This document shows positions 8,276 through 19,069 of a DNA stretch of 64,000 nt, one piece after another. A program made the translations under genes and the position numbers. The notes below the pieces were generated by a model. The model was not told the DNA's origin and made no database searches. It saw nothing but the letters and a program-made list of their open reading frames with translations. The stretch spans positions 26,048-90,047 of the forward strand of contig CBFHXS010000001.1 of the NCBI GenBank assembly GCA_965659845.1, written 5' to 3'. The number at the start of each line of letters is the position of its first letter. Positions within the stretch are counted from its first letter, which is position 1. The stretch is from Brumimicrobium sp965659845. GTDB taxonomy: Bacteria; Bacteroidota; Bacteroidia; Flavobacteriales_D; Crocinitomicaceae.

Positions 8276-10540
8276 ATGGCTAAGATAAGAAAACAAGATG
8301 CTCTGGACTATCACTCTCAAGGAAAACCAGGGAAAATAGAGGTAATACCTACAAAACCTTACAGCTCTCAAAGAGATCTTTCATTGGCATACTCACCAGG
8401 TGTAGCAGAACCTTGCTTACACATTGCTGAAAACCCAGAAGATGTATACAAGTATACGAGCAAAGCAAATCTAGTTGCCGTAATATCAAATGGAACTGCT
8501 GTTTTAGGCCTCGGAGATATTGGTCCTGCTGCTTCTAAGCCTGTAATGGAGGGAAAAGGTGTCCTTTTTAAAATTTTTGCAGATATTGATGTATTTGATA
8601 TTGAGGTGGACGCCAATGATCCAGAAAAATTTATTCAGACAGTAAAAGCTATCGCTCCGACTTTTGGAGGAATAAACTTAGAAGACATTAAAGCTCCCGA
8701 AGCCTTTGAGATTGAAGAACGTTTAAAAGAAGAGCTTGACATCCCTGTAATGCATGACGATCAACATGGAACAGCGATTATATCTTCTGCGGCTTTATTA
8801 AACGCTCTAGAGCTCGCTGAAAAAGACATTAAGAAAGTTAAGATTGTTATATCGGGAGCGGGTGCGTCAGCTATGAGTTGTGCTAAGCTCTATTGCTCCT
8901 TGGGGGCCAAGCTTGAAAATATATATATGTTTGATAGTAAGGGTTTATTATCAAAAGACCGAGACGGTCTCACTGGAAACAAAGCTCATTTTGCTGTTCA
9001 TAAAAAATCAAGTGAACTTGCCGACGAAATGAAAGGAGCAGATGTGTTTATTGGTTTATCTCGTGGTGGTATAGTTTCGAAAGATATGATTAAATCAATG
9101 GGAGACAACCCAATTGTTTTTGCTCTGGCGAATCCTGAGCCAGAGATAGCATATAAAGACGCTATGGCTTCTAGAGATGATGTCATTATGGCCACGGGGC
9201 GTTCAGACCATCCCAACCAAGTCAATAATGTTCTTGGTTTTCCCTTTATTTTCAGAGGCGCATTAGATGTAAGAGCGAAATCAATTAACGAAGAAATGAA
9301 GCTTGCTGCTGTTCACGCAATTGCTGAACTCGCTAAGGAGACTGTTCCTGACGAAGTTAGTGAGGCCTATGGTGAAAAGAGTATCACATTCGGAAGAGAG
9401 CAGTTTATTCCAAAGCCTCTAGATCCTCGTTTAATTTATTACGTTGCACCCGCTGTTGCAAAAGCAGCTATAGAATCAGGAGTAGCAAGAATGCCGATAA
9501 AAGACTGGGGTGCATACGAAGCAGAATTAAAGAAGAGACTTGGTCTTGATAACAAATTGGTTCGAACAATTACCGAAAAGGCTGAACGTAACCCAAAGAG
9601 AGTTGTATTTGCTGAGGCAGACAATTATAAAGTTTTGAAAGCTGCACAGACGGCATATGAAGAAGGTGTTACGACTCCAATCTTGCTTGGACGTAAAGAG
9701 AAAGTTGAGCAAATGATCGAAGAGTACAGCATGGAGTTTCCAGAAGTTGAGATTTTAGACCCTAAAGCCGATGAAGAAAACGAAAGAAGAGAGCGATATG
9801 CTCAGATTTTCTTTGAAATGAGAAAAAGAAAAGGATTTACTGCATACGAAGCGAAAAAAATTATGCGTGAGCGTAATTACTTTGGTGCTATGATGGTTCA
9901 TTCTGGTGATGCTGACGCTATGGTTTCTGGTGCCACTCGAAAATATAGAGACGTTCTTAAACCTGCTCTTCAAGTTGTTGGAACACAAAAAGACGTAGAC
10001 AAGGTGGCCGGTATGTATATCCTTATTACGAAAAAAGGACCCGTATTTCTCGCAGACACCACGGTAAATTTTGAATTAAACGCAGAAGAAGTGGCCGATT
10101 TAGCCAATAACTTAGCTAAAACAATACGGAAGTTTAAAGTAACACCGCGCATTGCACTATTGTCTTATTCAAACTTTGGATCTGCTACTGGAAAGGATGC
10201 AGATAAAATGGCAAAAGCTGTTAAAATCATACATGAGAAGTATCCAACATTGACAGTAGATGGTGAGGTTCAGGCGAACTTTGCGTTGAACAATGAAATG
10301 ATGGAAGATCAGTTCCCTTTCTCTGATTTAGCAAATAAAGAAGTTAATACACTTATTTTCCCGAACCTTTCTTCTGGTAATATTGCTTATAAACTTCTAC
10401 AAGAGATGACGGAAGGAGAGGCTATAGGACCTGTACTCGTTGGTTTGAGAAAGTCAATACATGTTCTTCAACTTGGTTCAAGTGTAAGAGAGATAGTGAA
10501 TATGGTGAAAGTGGCTGTTGTTGATGCCCAAAACAAATAA
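8276..10540 (+). CDS. maeB: NADP-dependent malic enzyme with C-terminal phosphotransacetylase-like domain
   Basis: 754 residues, the MaeB architecture. The N-terminal malic enzyme part (about 1-420) contains SLAYSPGVAEPC, the metal-binding DDQHGTA block and the nucleotide-binding GAGASAMSCAKL. A phosphotransacetylase-like domain (about 430-754) contains GATRKYRDVLKPAL and PNLSSGNIAYKLL. The enzyme oxidatively decarboxylates malate to pyruvate with NADP in the cytoplasm. The C-terminal domain in characterised relatives is regulatory and binds acyl-CoA rather than being catalytic. ruvA starts two bases after the stop, so the two are probably cotranscribed. Confidence 0.95.
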   Translation: MAKIRKQDALDYHSQGKPGKIEVIPTKPYSSQRDLSLAYSPGVAEPCLHIAENPEDVYKYTSKANLVAVISNGTAVLGLGDIGPAASKPVMEGKGVLFKIFADIDVFDIEVDANDPEKFIQTVKAIAPTFGGINLEDIKAPEAFEIEERLKEELDIPVMHDDQHGTAIISSAALLNALELAEKDIKKVKIVISGAGASAMSCAKLYCSLGAKLENIYMFDSKGLLSKDRDGLTGNKAHFAVHKKSSELADEMKGADVFIGLSRGGIVSKDMIKSMGDNPIVFALANPEPEIAYKDAMASRDDVIMATGRSDHPNQVNNVLGFPFIFRGALDVRAKSINEEMKLAAVHAIAELAKETVPDEVSEAYGEKSITFGREQFIPKPLDPRLIYYVAPAVAKAAIESGVARMPIKDWGAYEAELKKRLGLDNKLVRTITEKAERNPKRVVFAEADNYKVLKAAQTAYEEGVTTPILLGRKEKVEQMIEEYSMEFPEVEILDPKADEENERRERYAQIFFEMRKRKGFTAYEAKKIMRERNYFGAMMVHSGDADAMVSGATRKYRDVLKPALQVVGTQKDVDKVAGMYILITKKGPVFLADTTVNFELNAEEVADLANNLAKTIRKFKVTPRIALLSYSNFGSATGKDADKMAKAVKIIHEKYPTLTVDGEVQANFALNNEMMEDQFPFSDLANKEVNTLIFPNLSSGNIAYKLLQEMTEGEAIGPVLVGLRKSIHVLQLGSSVREIVNMVKVAVVDAQNK

Positions 10541-10542
10541 TT

Positions 10543-11118
10543 ATGATTACACATCTTAACGGTAGAATGATCGAAAAATCTCCGACTAATGTCATTGTGG
10601 AGTGCGGAGGAATCGGTTATGAGGTTAAAATATCTTTGAATACATTTTCAGCCCTTGGAAGTAACGAGAGTATCAAGATTTATACTCAATTTGTAGTTAG
10701 AGAAGATGCTCAGGTTTTATATGGGTTTTCTGATCAAGAAGAAAGAGATATGTTCAATTTCTTAGTGTCTGTATCAGGGATTGGCCCAAGTACAGCAATT
10801 ATTATGCTCTCTGGTTTAACACCTGGAGAGATAGCACACGCCATAACTTCGGAAGATGTAGCAACAATACAAGGTGTTAAGGGTATTGGGGCCAAAACAG
10901 CACAACGCGTTATAGTTGACCTTAAGGATAAAATGTTAAAATTCGAGGTGTCGGATGATAATCTTAGTAATTCAAACAATACTCTTCGCTTTGATGCGTT
11001 AACTGCATTGGTCTCATTAGGTTTTGATAAAAAGCAAGCCGATAAGGCCTTGAATAAAGTGTTGAGTGAGCAAGAGACTGTTGAGCTTTTAATTAAAGAT
11101 GCACTTAAGGTATTATAA
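10543..11118 (+). CDS. ruvA: Holliday junction branch migration protein RuvA
   Basis: 191 residues, family length. RuvA tetramers bind Holliday junctions and load the RuvB motor during recombination repair. The N-terminal OB-fold (MITHLNGRMIEKSPT) is followed by two helix-hairpin-helix motifs, VSGIGPSTAIIMLSG and VKGIGAKTAQRVIVDL, and a C-terminal three-helix domain that contacts RuvB. It sits two bases after maeB and 12 bases before sprA. The ruvA-sprA pairing is common in Bacteroidota. Confidence 0.97.
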   Translation: MITHLNGRMIEKSPTNVIVECGGIGYEVKISLNTFSALGSNESIKIYTQFVVREDAQVLYGFSDQEERDMFNFLVSVSGIGPSTAIIMLSGLTPGEIAHAITSEDVATIQGVKGIGAKTAQRVIVDLKDKMLKFEVSDDNLSNSNNTLRFDALTALVSLGFDKKQADKALNKVLSEQETVELLIKDALKVL

Positions 11119-11130
11119 ATTGTTGTTGAT

Positions 11131-14100
11131 TTGAAAGAAGTATTGATATATAGAAGATTAGCTTTCTGCTTAACGGCTCTTTTGTTGCTGATTTCATCAG
11201 TTGCGATTGGGCAGGAGGATCCCGACTCTATTGATCTTCAGTTTCCTATAAACAACCCTTATGATCCAACTGGAAACACGGAGCAAAGTTTCGATTTAGG
11301 AGACCCCTCAAATGTAAAAAAGACAATCGTCTACGATCCTAGAACAGGAAAATATATTTTCAAAGAAGTTATGGGTGAGGATTTGAATTATAGAACTCCT
11401 TCCATGATGACGCTTGAGGAATACATCGAGTATGAACAGCAAAAAGAAATGCAGTCCTACTGGAAAGAAAAAATCGATGCTGACACCAAAGAAGAGCAAG
11501 GATTAATTCCACCTATTAAAATCGATAGTCCTGGCTTCGCCAATATTTTTGGGTCTGATGAAATTCAAATTCGACCTGAGGGAAGTGTCGAGCTGTCTCT
11601 AGGGGTCAACTCTGCTCGGTATGACAATCCTATGCTTCCAGAAAACCAGCGTAGAATCACTCGATTTGACTTTCAACAAAGAATACAGCTCAACCTTGTT
11701 GGACAAATTGGTGACAAAATGAAATTAGGAGCCTCTTACAACACTGAAGCCGCATTCAACTTCGATAATGTTACCAAACTTGAATGGACTGGAAATGAAG
11801 ATCAAATTCTCCAAAAAATCGAGGCAGGTAACGTATCAATGCCTTTAGAAACATCTCTTATCGAAGGGTCGCAAACTCTTTTTGGCGTAAAAACAAGAAT
11901 GCGTTTTGGTCGATTAACTGTTGACGCCATCGCCTCAACATCAAGGGGACAGAAAAAAGAAATCAATATCAAAGGGGGAGCTCAAGTTCAAGATTTTGAA
12001 TTGAAAGCTGATGAGTACGAAATGAACCGTCACTACTTCTTAAACTATTACCACAGAGACCACTATGATGAAGCCATGGAGTCAGTTCCTTTTGTTAGTT
12101 CCCTTGTGAATATAACTCGTATTGAAGTTTGGGTTACAAATCAAACCAATCGTGTAGAAGACACAAGAAATATTGTTGCGTTTACAGATTTAGGAGAGTC
12201 GGACCCGGCTAATTGGTCAGGTAATCCTGGAAACCCTTCCAATAATGAACTTCCTGATAACAGCTCAAACGGTCTTTATGAATATGCTAGTAATAACCCT
12301 AGTATTCGTGGCTTCAATAATGCTGTTGTCGAATTAGAGTCGCAAAATGCAACTCCTGGACCTTTTCAACAAGCTGTAGACTTTGAAAAAGTGGAAAATG
12401 CACGTAAACTCTCTGAACAAGAGTTCTCTTACAACGCACAGTTAGGGTTCATTTCTGTGAACTTACCATTAAACAATGATGAGGTTTTAGCAATCGCTTA
12501 TGAATACACATATTCTGGTCGAACATATCAAGTTGGTGAATTTTCTACTGACGGCGTTGTAGGCCAAGACGCTCTGCTCTTAAAGCTTCTGAAACCAACC
12601 ATTATCAGCCCAAAAAACCAGCTTTGGGACTTGATGATGAAGAACGTATACTCTATAGGTGCATACCAAGTAAGTCAGGAAGGGTTTAGACTCGATATTC
12701 TTTACAATAACCCCGACAACAGCCTGGATGTAAACTTCCTTCCATACCCAGGAATGGATGATCGACAAGTTATTGATGTTGTGGGAATGGATCGATTGAA
12801 TCAGAATAATCGAGCTCAACAAGACGGTGTCTTTGACTTTAAACCAATTTCTTTCGAGGGAAATATGGCTACAAACGGCGGGACTATTAATACCCGTAAT
12901 GGAAGAATCTACTTCAGTACAATAGAGCCTTTTGGAGAAACAATTAGGCAAGAAATGCTTGCTGCCGGATTGTCAAATCAAATTGTTGATAATGTGGCTT
13001 ACGACGAGTTATATGACTCAACAAGAATTGCAGCACAGCAGGTTCCAAAGAAAAACAGATTTTACTTCAACGGTAGGTACGAATCATCTGTAAGCGACGA
13101 AATCCCCTTGAATGCACTTAACGTTCCTGAAGGATCTGTTGTAGTAACTGCAGGAGGAATTCGTTTACAGGAAGGAACAGACTTTACAGTTGATTACAAC
13201 CTTGGTCGAGTGAAAATATTGAATAGTGCCGTTTTAGAGTCGAATGCAGATATTAAAATCTCAATTGAAAGTAATTCTGTCTTTGGTTTCCAAAACAAAT
13301 CTCTAATGGGTACTCACCTAAATTATATGATTAATCCTGACTTCAATGTTGGAGCAACATGGATGAGGATGACAGAACGTCCCATTACGCAGAAGGTGGA
13401 TATAGGGGATGAACCTTTCAAAAACAATATCGTTGGATTTGATTTATCGTACAGAACAGATGTCCCTTTCCTTACGAAGCTCATCAATTTAATTCCTACT
13501 ATTTCAACAAAACAGATGTCAACTTTGACGCTAAACGCTGAAGCGGCTCACTTGATACCTGGTGCTCCACGAGCAATCTCTCGAAAAGGTATTTCATATG
13601 TCGATGATTTCGAAGGAAGCCAGTCTACCATCGATTTGAGAAACTTCTCTTCATGGATGCTAGCATCAATACCACAAGGTCAAGACGATCTATTCCCTGA
13701 GGCTGATCTTACGAATGATTTGGCTGCAGGCTTTAACCGTTCCCACATGTCTTGGTACACAATTGACCCCTTGTTTTTTCAATCGAACTCACTAACACCA
13801 CAATATATTGCTGAAAACCCAGAGTTTACCGAAGATGTGAATGTTGCTTTAGTCAACAGAGTTGATCTATTTCCAAACTTAAATCCTGCACTAGGAACCA
13901 TTACTAATTTACCCGTATTCAATATGACGTACTACCCTAAAGAACGAGGGATGTATAATTATGATACAACGAACACGGTGAATGCTGATGGTGAGTTTAT
14001 TAATCCTCAAGAGCGATGGAACGGTATCATGCGTTCTCTTACTACAACGAACTTTGAACAAACGAATGTCGAGTATATCCAGTTCTGGATGTTAGATCCG

Positions 14101-17100
14101 TTTAATGAAGACCAAGAAGAACTTGATCCTAATACAACTCATAGTGGAGGAGATTTGTATTTTAATCTTGGAAACCTTTCGGAAGATGTTTTACCCGATT
14201 CCAGAAAAAGCTTCGAGAATGGACTGCCAAGTGATTTTAATGATACTGAAAACGTAGACGAAACAAACTGGGCGAGAATATCTACAGAACAGGTTGTAGT
14301 AAATGCTTTTGACAACGACCCTGCCACTCGTTCTGAGCAAGATGTAGGGCTTGATGGTTACAGCGATCAACGAGAAGAAGAAGCTTATCAGAACTTTGTA
14401 AACTGGGTAAACAACAACGCAACGCTTTCCCAAATAGCGAAAGACCAAATTTTGGAAGATATCTCAGGTGATAACTATAACTATTATAGGGATGATCAAT
14501 ATGATGCTGAACAAGTTGATATTATTCGACGATATAAATTTTGGAATGGTCATGACGGAAACTCACCAACACCTGAGACGTCTGCTAGTATTAACGCGGG
14601 TGGATATCCTACTCAAGCCACAAACACTCCAGACATGGAGGATGTTAACAGAGACAACAACTTAAGTGAATCTGAAAGCTATTACCAATACAGAGTTTCC
14701 TTGCGCCCGAACGATATGCAAGTCGGAAAAAACTATATCATCAACACAAGAGAATACAGTAAGGGAACAAAAGAGTTTAAATGGTATCAATTTAGAATAC
14801 CTGTTCGAAGTCCTGATAAGGTTATTAATGGTATTAGTGATTTTAGATCCATACGTTTTATGCGCATGTTCCTAAAATCTTTCGGCGAAGAAACAACATT
14901 AAGATTTGCTAAACTTGAGTTGATCCGTGGTGAATGGCGAAAATTCAGAGAAAGTCTTGCTCAAGCCTCAGATGGACAGCAAGCTGATCCTGACCTCACT
15001 TCATTCAATATTGGGGCAGTTAACGTAGAAGAACACGATCAAAGAGAACCGATAAATTATGTGATTCCTCCTGGAATTCTTAGAGAGGTAGACCCTTCAC
15101 AGGCTTTCCAAAGACAATTGAACGAACAATCGATGACACTTGAGGTTTGCGACCTAAAAGATGGAGACGCAAGAGGTGCAACAAGAAACGTCGGAATGGA
15201 TATGGTGATGTATAAAAATCTTGAGATGTTCATACATGCTGAAGAGTTAGAGCCGACTAAGCCTCTTAATGATAATGATGTAACCTTGTTTGTAAGGCTG
15301 GGTACAGACTTTAGAGAAAACTATTATGAGTACGAAGTTCCTTTAAAGGTTACACCATGGGGTGCGTCAAGCGATTTAGAAATATGGCCAGAAGAAAACA
15401 ACTTGAGAATCGTTTTTGATGAGCTAATACAACTCAAAAAAGATAGGAATTCCGCCATGGAAACCCCTGGAAGTAATGTAGCTTTTAATATAGAGTTTGA
15501 AAAAGCTGTAGATCACCAGCCCGGTGATTCAGATAATAATAATGTTAATCATCCACAGCGCGTCATCAAAGTAAAAGGAAATCCAAATATTACTGAGGTT
15601 AAAACCGTTATGATTGGTGTAAGAAACCCATCTCAAAACAAAGCTCACCCTTGGCAGCCAGATGATGGACTAGACAAGTGTATTCAAGTTTGGGTTAATG
15701 AATTAAGGTTGACAGAATTCCAAAATGAAGGAGGTTCTGCTGCATTGGCGAGGGCTCAGATACAAGTTGCTGACTTCGCAAACATTCAGGTTGCAGGTTC
15801 CTACAGTGGTCTAAACTGGGGTAGTATAGATAGTCGAGTTGCTGAACGTCAAAGAGATTCTAGATTGAATTTAGACGTTTCTGCAAATGCTCAACTGGGT
15901 CAGTTGCTGGGAGATAGAGCAAAGATTGATATACCATTCTTATATACTTATTCAGTGGGAACGATTAATCCACGATTTGACCCTTACAATCCAGACGTTG
16001 AACTTTCTTCTTACAACGCTGAAGAACGCAGGGAAAGAATGAGAGATGGTCAAGATTTTACGCAGCGACGGTCATTCAACTTTACGAACGTTAGAAAAGC
16101 TAGGAAGCCTGGTGCCAAAAGCCATCTATGGGATATCAGTAACTTAGCCTTTAACTACTCGTATAGTGAAGATTTGCACCGTGATTTCAGAACAAATTAC
16201 GACAGAACAACTATTTGGAAGGGGGGTGTAAACTATGTATACAACGGTTCTCCAAAGCTAATTGAACCTTTCAAGAAAGTCAAATTTATGCGTAAGTCGA
16301 ATTGGTGGGACTTAATTCGCTCTACGAACTTCTATCTTGGACCAAAAAACTTAAGCATCAAGAACAACTTGATTCGAAACTACAACGAGCGTCAAATTCG
16401 AAATAACATTCCGAACACTAACTTTGAGTTCCAACCTATTTACATGAAGAATTTTACATGGAATAGGTCCTTTAACTTCAAATATGACATAACGCGAAAC
16501 TTAAAATTTGATATAGCAGGAAATAACACTTCAATAATAGATGAGCCTGAAGGACAGGTAGATAGAAATGAGAGTCCTGAACTTTACCAAGAGTACAGAG
16601 ACTCCGTAAGCAGTCAAATAAGATCGCTTGGGAAAACAATGCGGTATGATCATTCGTATAACATATCGTACAATATCCCATTTGATAAAATTCCAGCACT
16701 TGATTTTTTAAATTCGAACATTAGATATGGTTCTGCTTACGAGTGGAGTAGACCAAATCTAGGGCTCGAGGCGTTCGGTAATACTATACAAAACAGCAGA
16801 AATGTGAACTTCACTGCACAAATGAATATGACCAATCTTTACCGAAAGTCTGAACTATTGCAGAAGATAATAAATGACGGTAGAGGTGGTCGAAGAGCAG
16901 GAAGAAGATCGGTTAGAGGAAGAGTTCAAGGACGTGGCGGAAATAAAAAAGGAAACACAAAAAACGACAGTCACTTAGCTAAAAAAGTAAAAGAATTAGA
17001 AGAAAAGAAAGCTAAGCTGGAAGCAGTTGATGTGGAGAAGTTGAGCCCTGAAGAACTCGAAGAACATGAGAAGGAGTTGGCCAAAGTTCTTAAAAAATTG

Positions 17101-18612
17101 GAGCGAAAAGAACCACGGTTTGAAAAACAAAATGAGCGCATAGAAAACAAAGAAGAGCGTGAAGAAAAGTATCAAGAGAAATATGGTAAGCCTTTCCACC
17201 CAATAACTGGATTTATGGGGAGAATGCTAATGAGTGTTCGTACAATATCAGGAACATACACACTTAATGATGGTATGCTTCTACCTGGGTTTAATGGAGA
17301 GGCACAAGTCTTTGGAATGAACAGCAGAACATTTAGCGATGCTCAAGTAAGGAACTTTGCATTTGGACAGCAACAAAGAAATCTTTTTGGGAATCAAACA
17401 GGATTTGAGTTTGCTCCTTATGCTGGTGATCGAGGATTCGTTGTAGACACAAGTGCTCTCAACACTCAACATACCATACAGCATTCTCAAAACTACAATC
17501 TACGGGCGAGCTTAGAGCCTTTCAAAGATTTGAAAATAGACTTAACGATGAACAGGAACTTTACTGAGAATAGCGCAGAGTTCTATCGATTCAATGATAG
17601 CATTCAAGGGTTCGAAAGCCAAAGTCAATTTGTTACAACGAACGTTACATATTCCACAATTTCAATACAGTCTGCGTTTGAAACGCTCGGAAGAAACTAT
17701 AGCTCAGGAACTTTTGCCAAGCTAAGGGATACAAGAGATGAAGTTTCAACTTTTTTAGGTTTACAAAACCCGAATAGCATTACAGATAGTGCTGGTTATT
17801 ACGATGGGTATGGGCCTAGTCAACAAGACGTAATCATAGGAGCATTTTTAACTACATTCACTGGCAAAGATGTAGACGGACGAAGTATATCTCCAACTCG
17901 CAATATACCTTTGCCTAACTGGCAAGTATCCTATAACGGTCTAACTAAGTTTAAGTTCTTTAAAGAATTCGTTCAAAACTTTACTGTTAGACATGGGTAT
18001 CAATCCACCGTTACTGTTTCTGGAATGCAGACTAACCTTAATGCAGAAACGGACAACGACGGGTTCTTAACAGCCCGTGATATCAATAATAATTATATCC
18101 CTACACAACAGGTTCAAAATATTACGATATCAGAACGTTTCTCTCCATTAATTGGATTTGATGCTACCTGGAAAATTGCGGGTAACGGGTTACTTACTAA
18201 ATTTGAAATTAGCAAAGAACGTTCATCATCACTTTCATTAGCGAACAATCAGTTAACAGAAGTTTTGGGTACAGAAATTGTTATTGGTGCCGGTTATAAA
18301 TTCACGAACTTTAGAGTTCCTATGACGTTCCAGGGAACTAAGTTAAAACCCTCTGATTTAAACATTCGTTTTGATCTTTCAATTAGAGATAACTTAACCG
18401 TGATACGTAAGATTGTGGAAAACACAAATCAAGCAACAGCTGGACAACGTGTTTTATCTATTCGTTCTAGTGCAGATTACTTAGTAAGTAAAAACCTTAC
18501 GTTTTCGCTTTACTACGATCAACAGTTAACGAATCCGAAGGTTGCAACCTCATACATTACAGGTAACACGGCTGCTGGGGTTAGATTACGATTCAATCTA
18601 GGTGGTTTATAG
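11131..18612 (+). CDS. sprA: SprA (Sov) type IX secretion translocon protein
   Basis: 2493 residues. SprA forms the giant outer-membrane barrel through which T9SS cargo, including gliding adhesins, leaves the cell. A signal peptide (cleavage near AIGQ) precedes repeated barrel blocks typical of the family, for example LGASYNTEAAFNFDN and FVDDFEG-type segments (YVDDFEGSQSTIDLRN). A charged Lys/Glu helix (about 1950-2030) is followed by the closing barrel strands. The reading frame is intact over 7.5 kb. No ATG precedes the signal peptide: the only plausible start after the in-frame stop at 11116 is the TTG at 11131. Together with the T9SS cargo genes here it shows that the host has the secretion system. 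Confidence 0.96.
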   Translation: MKEVLIYRRLAFCLTALLLLISSVAIGQEDPDSIDLQFPINNPYDPTGNTEQSFDLGDPSNVKKTIVYDPRTGKYIFKEVMGEDLNYRTPSMMTLEEYIEYEQQKEMQSYWKEKIDADTKEEQGLIPPIKIDSPGFANIFGSDEIQIRPEGSVELSLGVNSARYDNPMLPENQRRITRFDFQQRIQLNLVGQIGDKMKLGASYNTEAAFNFDNVTKLEWTGNEDQILQKIEAGNVSMPLETSLIEGSQTLFGVKTRMRFGRLTVDAIASTSRGQKKEINIKGGAQVQDFELKADEYEMNRHYFLNYYHRDHYDEAMESVPFVSSLVNITRIEVWVTNQTNRVEDTRNIVAFTDLGESDPANWSGNPGNPSNNELPDNSSNGLYEYASNNPSIRGFNNAVVELESQNATPGPFQQAVDFEKVENARKLSEQEFSYNAQLGFISVNLPLNNDEVLAIAYEYTYSGRTYQVGEFSTDGVVGQDALLLKLLKPTIISPKNQLWDLMMKNVYSIGAYQVSQEGFRLDILYNNPDNSLDVNFLPYPGMDDRQVIDVVGMDRLNQNNRAQQDGVFDFKPISFEGNMATNGGTINTRNGRIYFSTIEPFGETIRQEMLAAGLSNQIVDNVAYDELYDSTRIAAQQVPKKNRFYFNGRYESSVSDEIPLNALNVPEGSVVVTAGGIRLQEGTDFTVDYNLGRVKILNSAVLESNADIKISIESNSVFGFQNKSLMGTHLNYMINPDFNVGATWMRMTERPITQKVDIGDEPFKNNIVGFDLSYRTDVPFLTKLINLIPTISTKQMSTLTLNAEAAHLIPGAPRAISRKGISYVDDFEGSQSTIDLRNFSSWMLASIPQGQDDLFPEADLTNDLAAGFNRSHMSWYTIDPLFFQSNSLTPQYIAENPEFTEDVNVALVNRVDLFPNLNPALGTITNLPVFNMTYYPKERGMYNYDTTNTVNADGEFINPQERWNGIMRSLTTTNFEQTNVEYIQFWMLDPFNEDQEELDPNTTHSGGDLYFNLGNLSEDVLPDSRKSFENGLPSDFNDTENVDETNWARISTEQVVVNAFDNDPATRSEQDVGLDGYSDQREEEAYQNFVNWVNNNATLSQIAKDQILEDISGDNYNYYRDDQYDAEQVDIIRRYKFWNGHDGNSPTPETSASINAGGYPTQATNTPDMEDVNRDNNLSESESYYQYRVSLRPNDMQVGKNYIINTREYSKGTKEFKWYQFRIPVRSPDKVINGISDFRSIRFMRMFLKSFGEETTLRFAKLELIRGEWRKFRESLAQASDGQQADPDLTSFNIGAVNVEEHDQREPINYVIPPGILREVDPSQAFQRQLNEQSMTLEVCDLKDGDARGATRNVGMDMVMYKNLEMFIHAEELEPTKPLNDNDVTLFVRLGTDFRENYYEYEVPLKVTPWGASSDLEIWPEENNLRIVFDELIQLKKDRNSAMETPGSNVAFNIEFEKAVDHQPGDSDNNNVNHPQRVIKVKGNPNITEVKTVMIGVRNPSQNKAHPWQPDDGLDKCIQVWVNELRLTEFQNEGGSAALARAQIQVADFANIQVAGSYSGLNWGSIDSRVAERQRDSRLNLDVSANAQLGQLLGDRAKIDIPFLYTYSVGTINPRFDPYNPDVELSSYNAEERRERMRDGQDFTQRRSFNFTNVRKARKPGAKSHLWDISNLAFNYSYSEDLHRDFRTNYDRTTIWKGGVNYVYNGSPKLIEPFKKVKFMRKSNWWDLIRSTNFYLGPKNLSIKNNLIRNYNERQIRNNIPNTNFEFQPIYMKNFTWNRSFNFKYDITRNLKFDIAGNNTSIIDEPEGQVDRNESPELYQEYRDSVSSQIRSLGKTMRYDHSYNISYNIPFDKIPALDFLNSNIRYGSAYEWSRPNLGLEAFGNTIQNSRNVNFTAQMNMTNLYRKSELLQKIINDGRGGRRAGRRSVRGRVQGRGGNKKGNTKNDSHLAKKVKELEEKKAKLEAVDVEKLSPEELEEHEKELAKVLKKLERKEPRFEKQNERIENKEEREEKYQEKYGKPFHPITGFMGRMLMSVRTISGTYTLNDGMLLPGFNGEAQVFGMNSRTFSDAQVRNFAFGQQQRNLFGNQTGFEFAPYAGDRGFVVDTSALNTQHTIQHSQNYNLRASLEPFKDLKIDLTMNRNFTENSAEFYRFNDSIQGFESQSQFVTTNVTYSTISIQSAFETLGRNYSSGTFAKLRDTRDEVSTFLGLQNPNSITDSAGYYDGYGPSQQDVIIGAFLTTFTGKDVDGRSISPTRNIPLPNWQVSYNGLTKFKFFKEFVQNFTVRHGYQSTVTVSGMQTNLNAETDNDGFLTARDINNNYIPTQQVQNITISERFSPLIGFDATWKIAGNGLLTKFEISKERSSSLSLANNQLTEVLGTEIVIGAGYKFTNFRVPMTFQGTKLKPSDLNIRFDLSIRDNLTVIRKIVENTNQATAGQRVLSIRSSADYLVSKNLTFSLYYDQQLTNPKVATSYITGNTAAGVRLRFNLGGL

Positions 18613-18613
18613 T

Positions 18614-19069
18614 ATGAATAACAAGTTCAACATAAGAGAGGCTATGCCTGGTGATGAAAAAGCCATTATGGCCCTGATTCAGGAATTAGCCGTCTATGAA
18701 AGAGAACCAGATGCTGTTATTAATACCCCGGAACAACTAAAAGTAGACCTGTTTGAAGATCCTATTTGCGAATGTCTCGTGGTAGAAATGGACGGTGTTG
18801 TGCGAGGAATGGCCCTTTACTATACATCTTATTCCACATGGAAAGGTAGGTGCTTATACCTCGAGGATCTCTATGTTCAACCTGAGTACCGAAGAGGTGG
18901 AGTTGGAAAAGCTTTGTTTGACTGTTTAATTGCACTTGCTAAAAAAAGAGGTGTAAAGAGAATGGACTGGCAGGTTCTGGAGTGGAATGAGCCAGCAATA
19001 TCTTTTTACAAGCGCATAGGGGCTACTTTAGATCCAGAATGGTTTAACGGACGTTTGTTCTTTGATTAA
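18614..19069 (+). CDS. GNAT-family N-acetyltransferase, diamine acetyltransferase-like
   Basis: 151 residues from the ATG one base after the sprA stop; an in-frame GTG at 18602 overlapping sprA is possible but less likely. The acetyl-CoA binding motif A reads LEDLYVQPEYRRGGVGKALF, and the end WNEPAISFYKRIGA is the usual GNAT motif B. The whole resembles the spermidine/spermine (SSAT)-like subgroup. It should transfer acetyl groups to a small amine or amino group in the cytoplasm, but the substrate cannot be read from the sequence. It is the last gene of the maeB-ruvA-sprA run, and its stop overlaps by four bases the convergent next gene. Confidence 0.85.
   Translation: MNNKFNIREAMPGDEKAIMALIQELAVYEREPDAVINTPEQLKVDLFEDPICECLVVEMDGVVRGMALYYTSYSTWKGRCLYLEDLYVQPEYRRGGVGKALFDCLIALAKKRGVKRMDWQVLEWNEPAISFYKRIGATLDPEWFNGRLFFD

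Noticed and set aside
8276..10540. Malic enzyme plus phosphotransacetylase domain as a novel fusion
   Set aside because: This is the standard MaeB architecture known in many bacteria.
12580..12951. Open reverse-strand frame of 123 codons inside sprA
   Set aside because: It lies wholly antisense to a confidently identified gene, has no recognisable protein features and no promoter.
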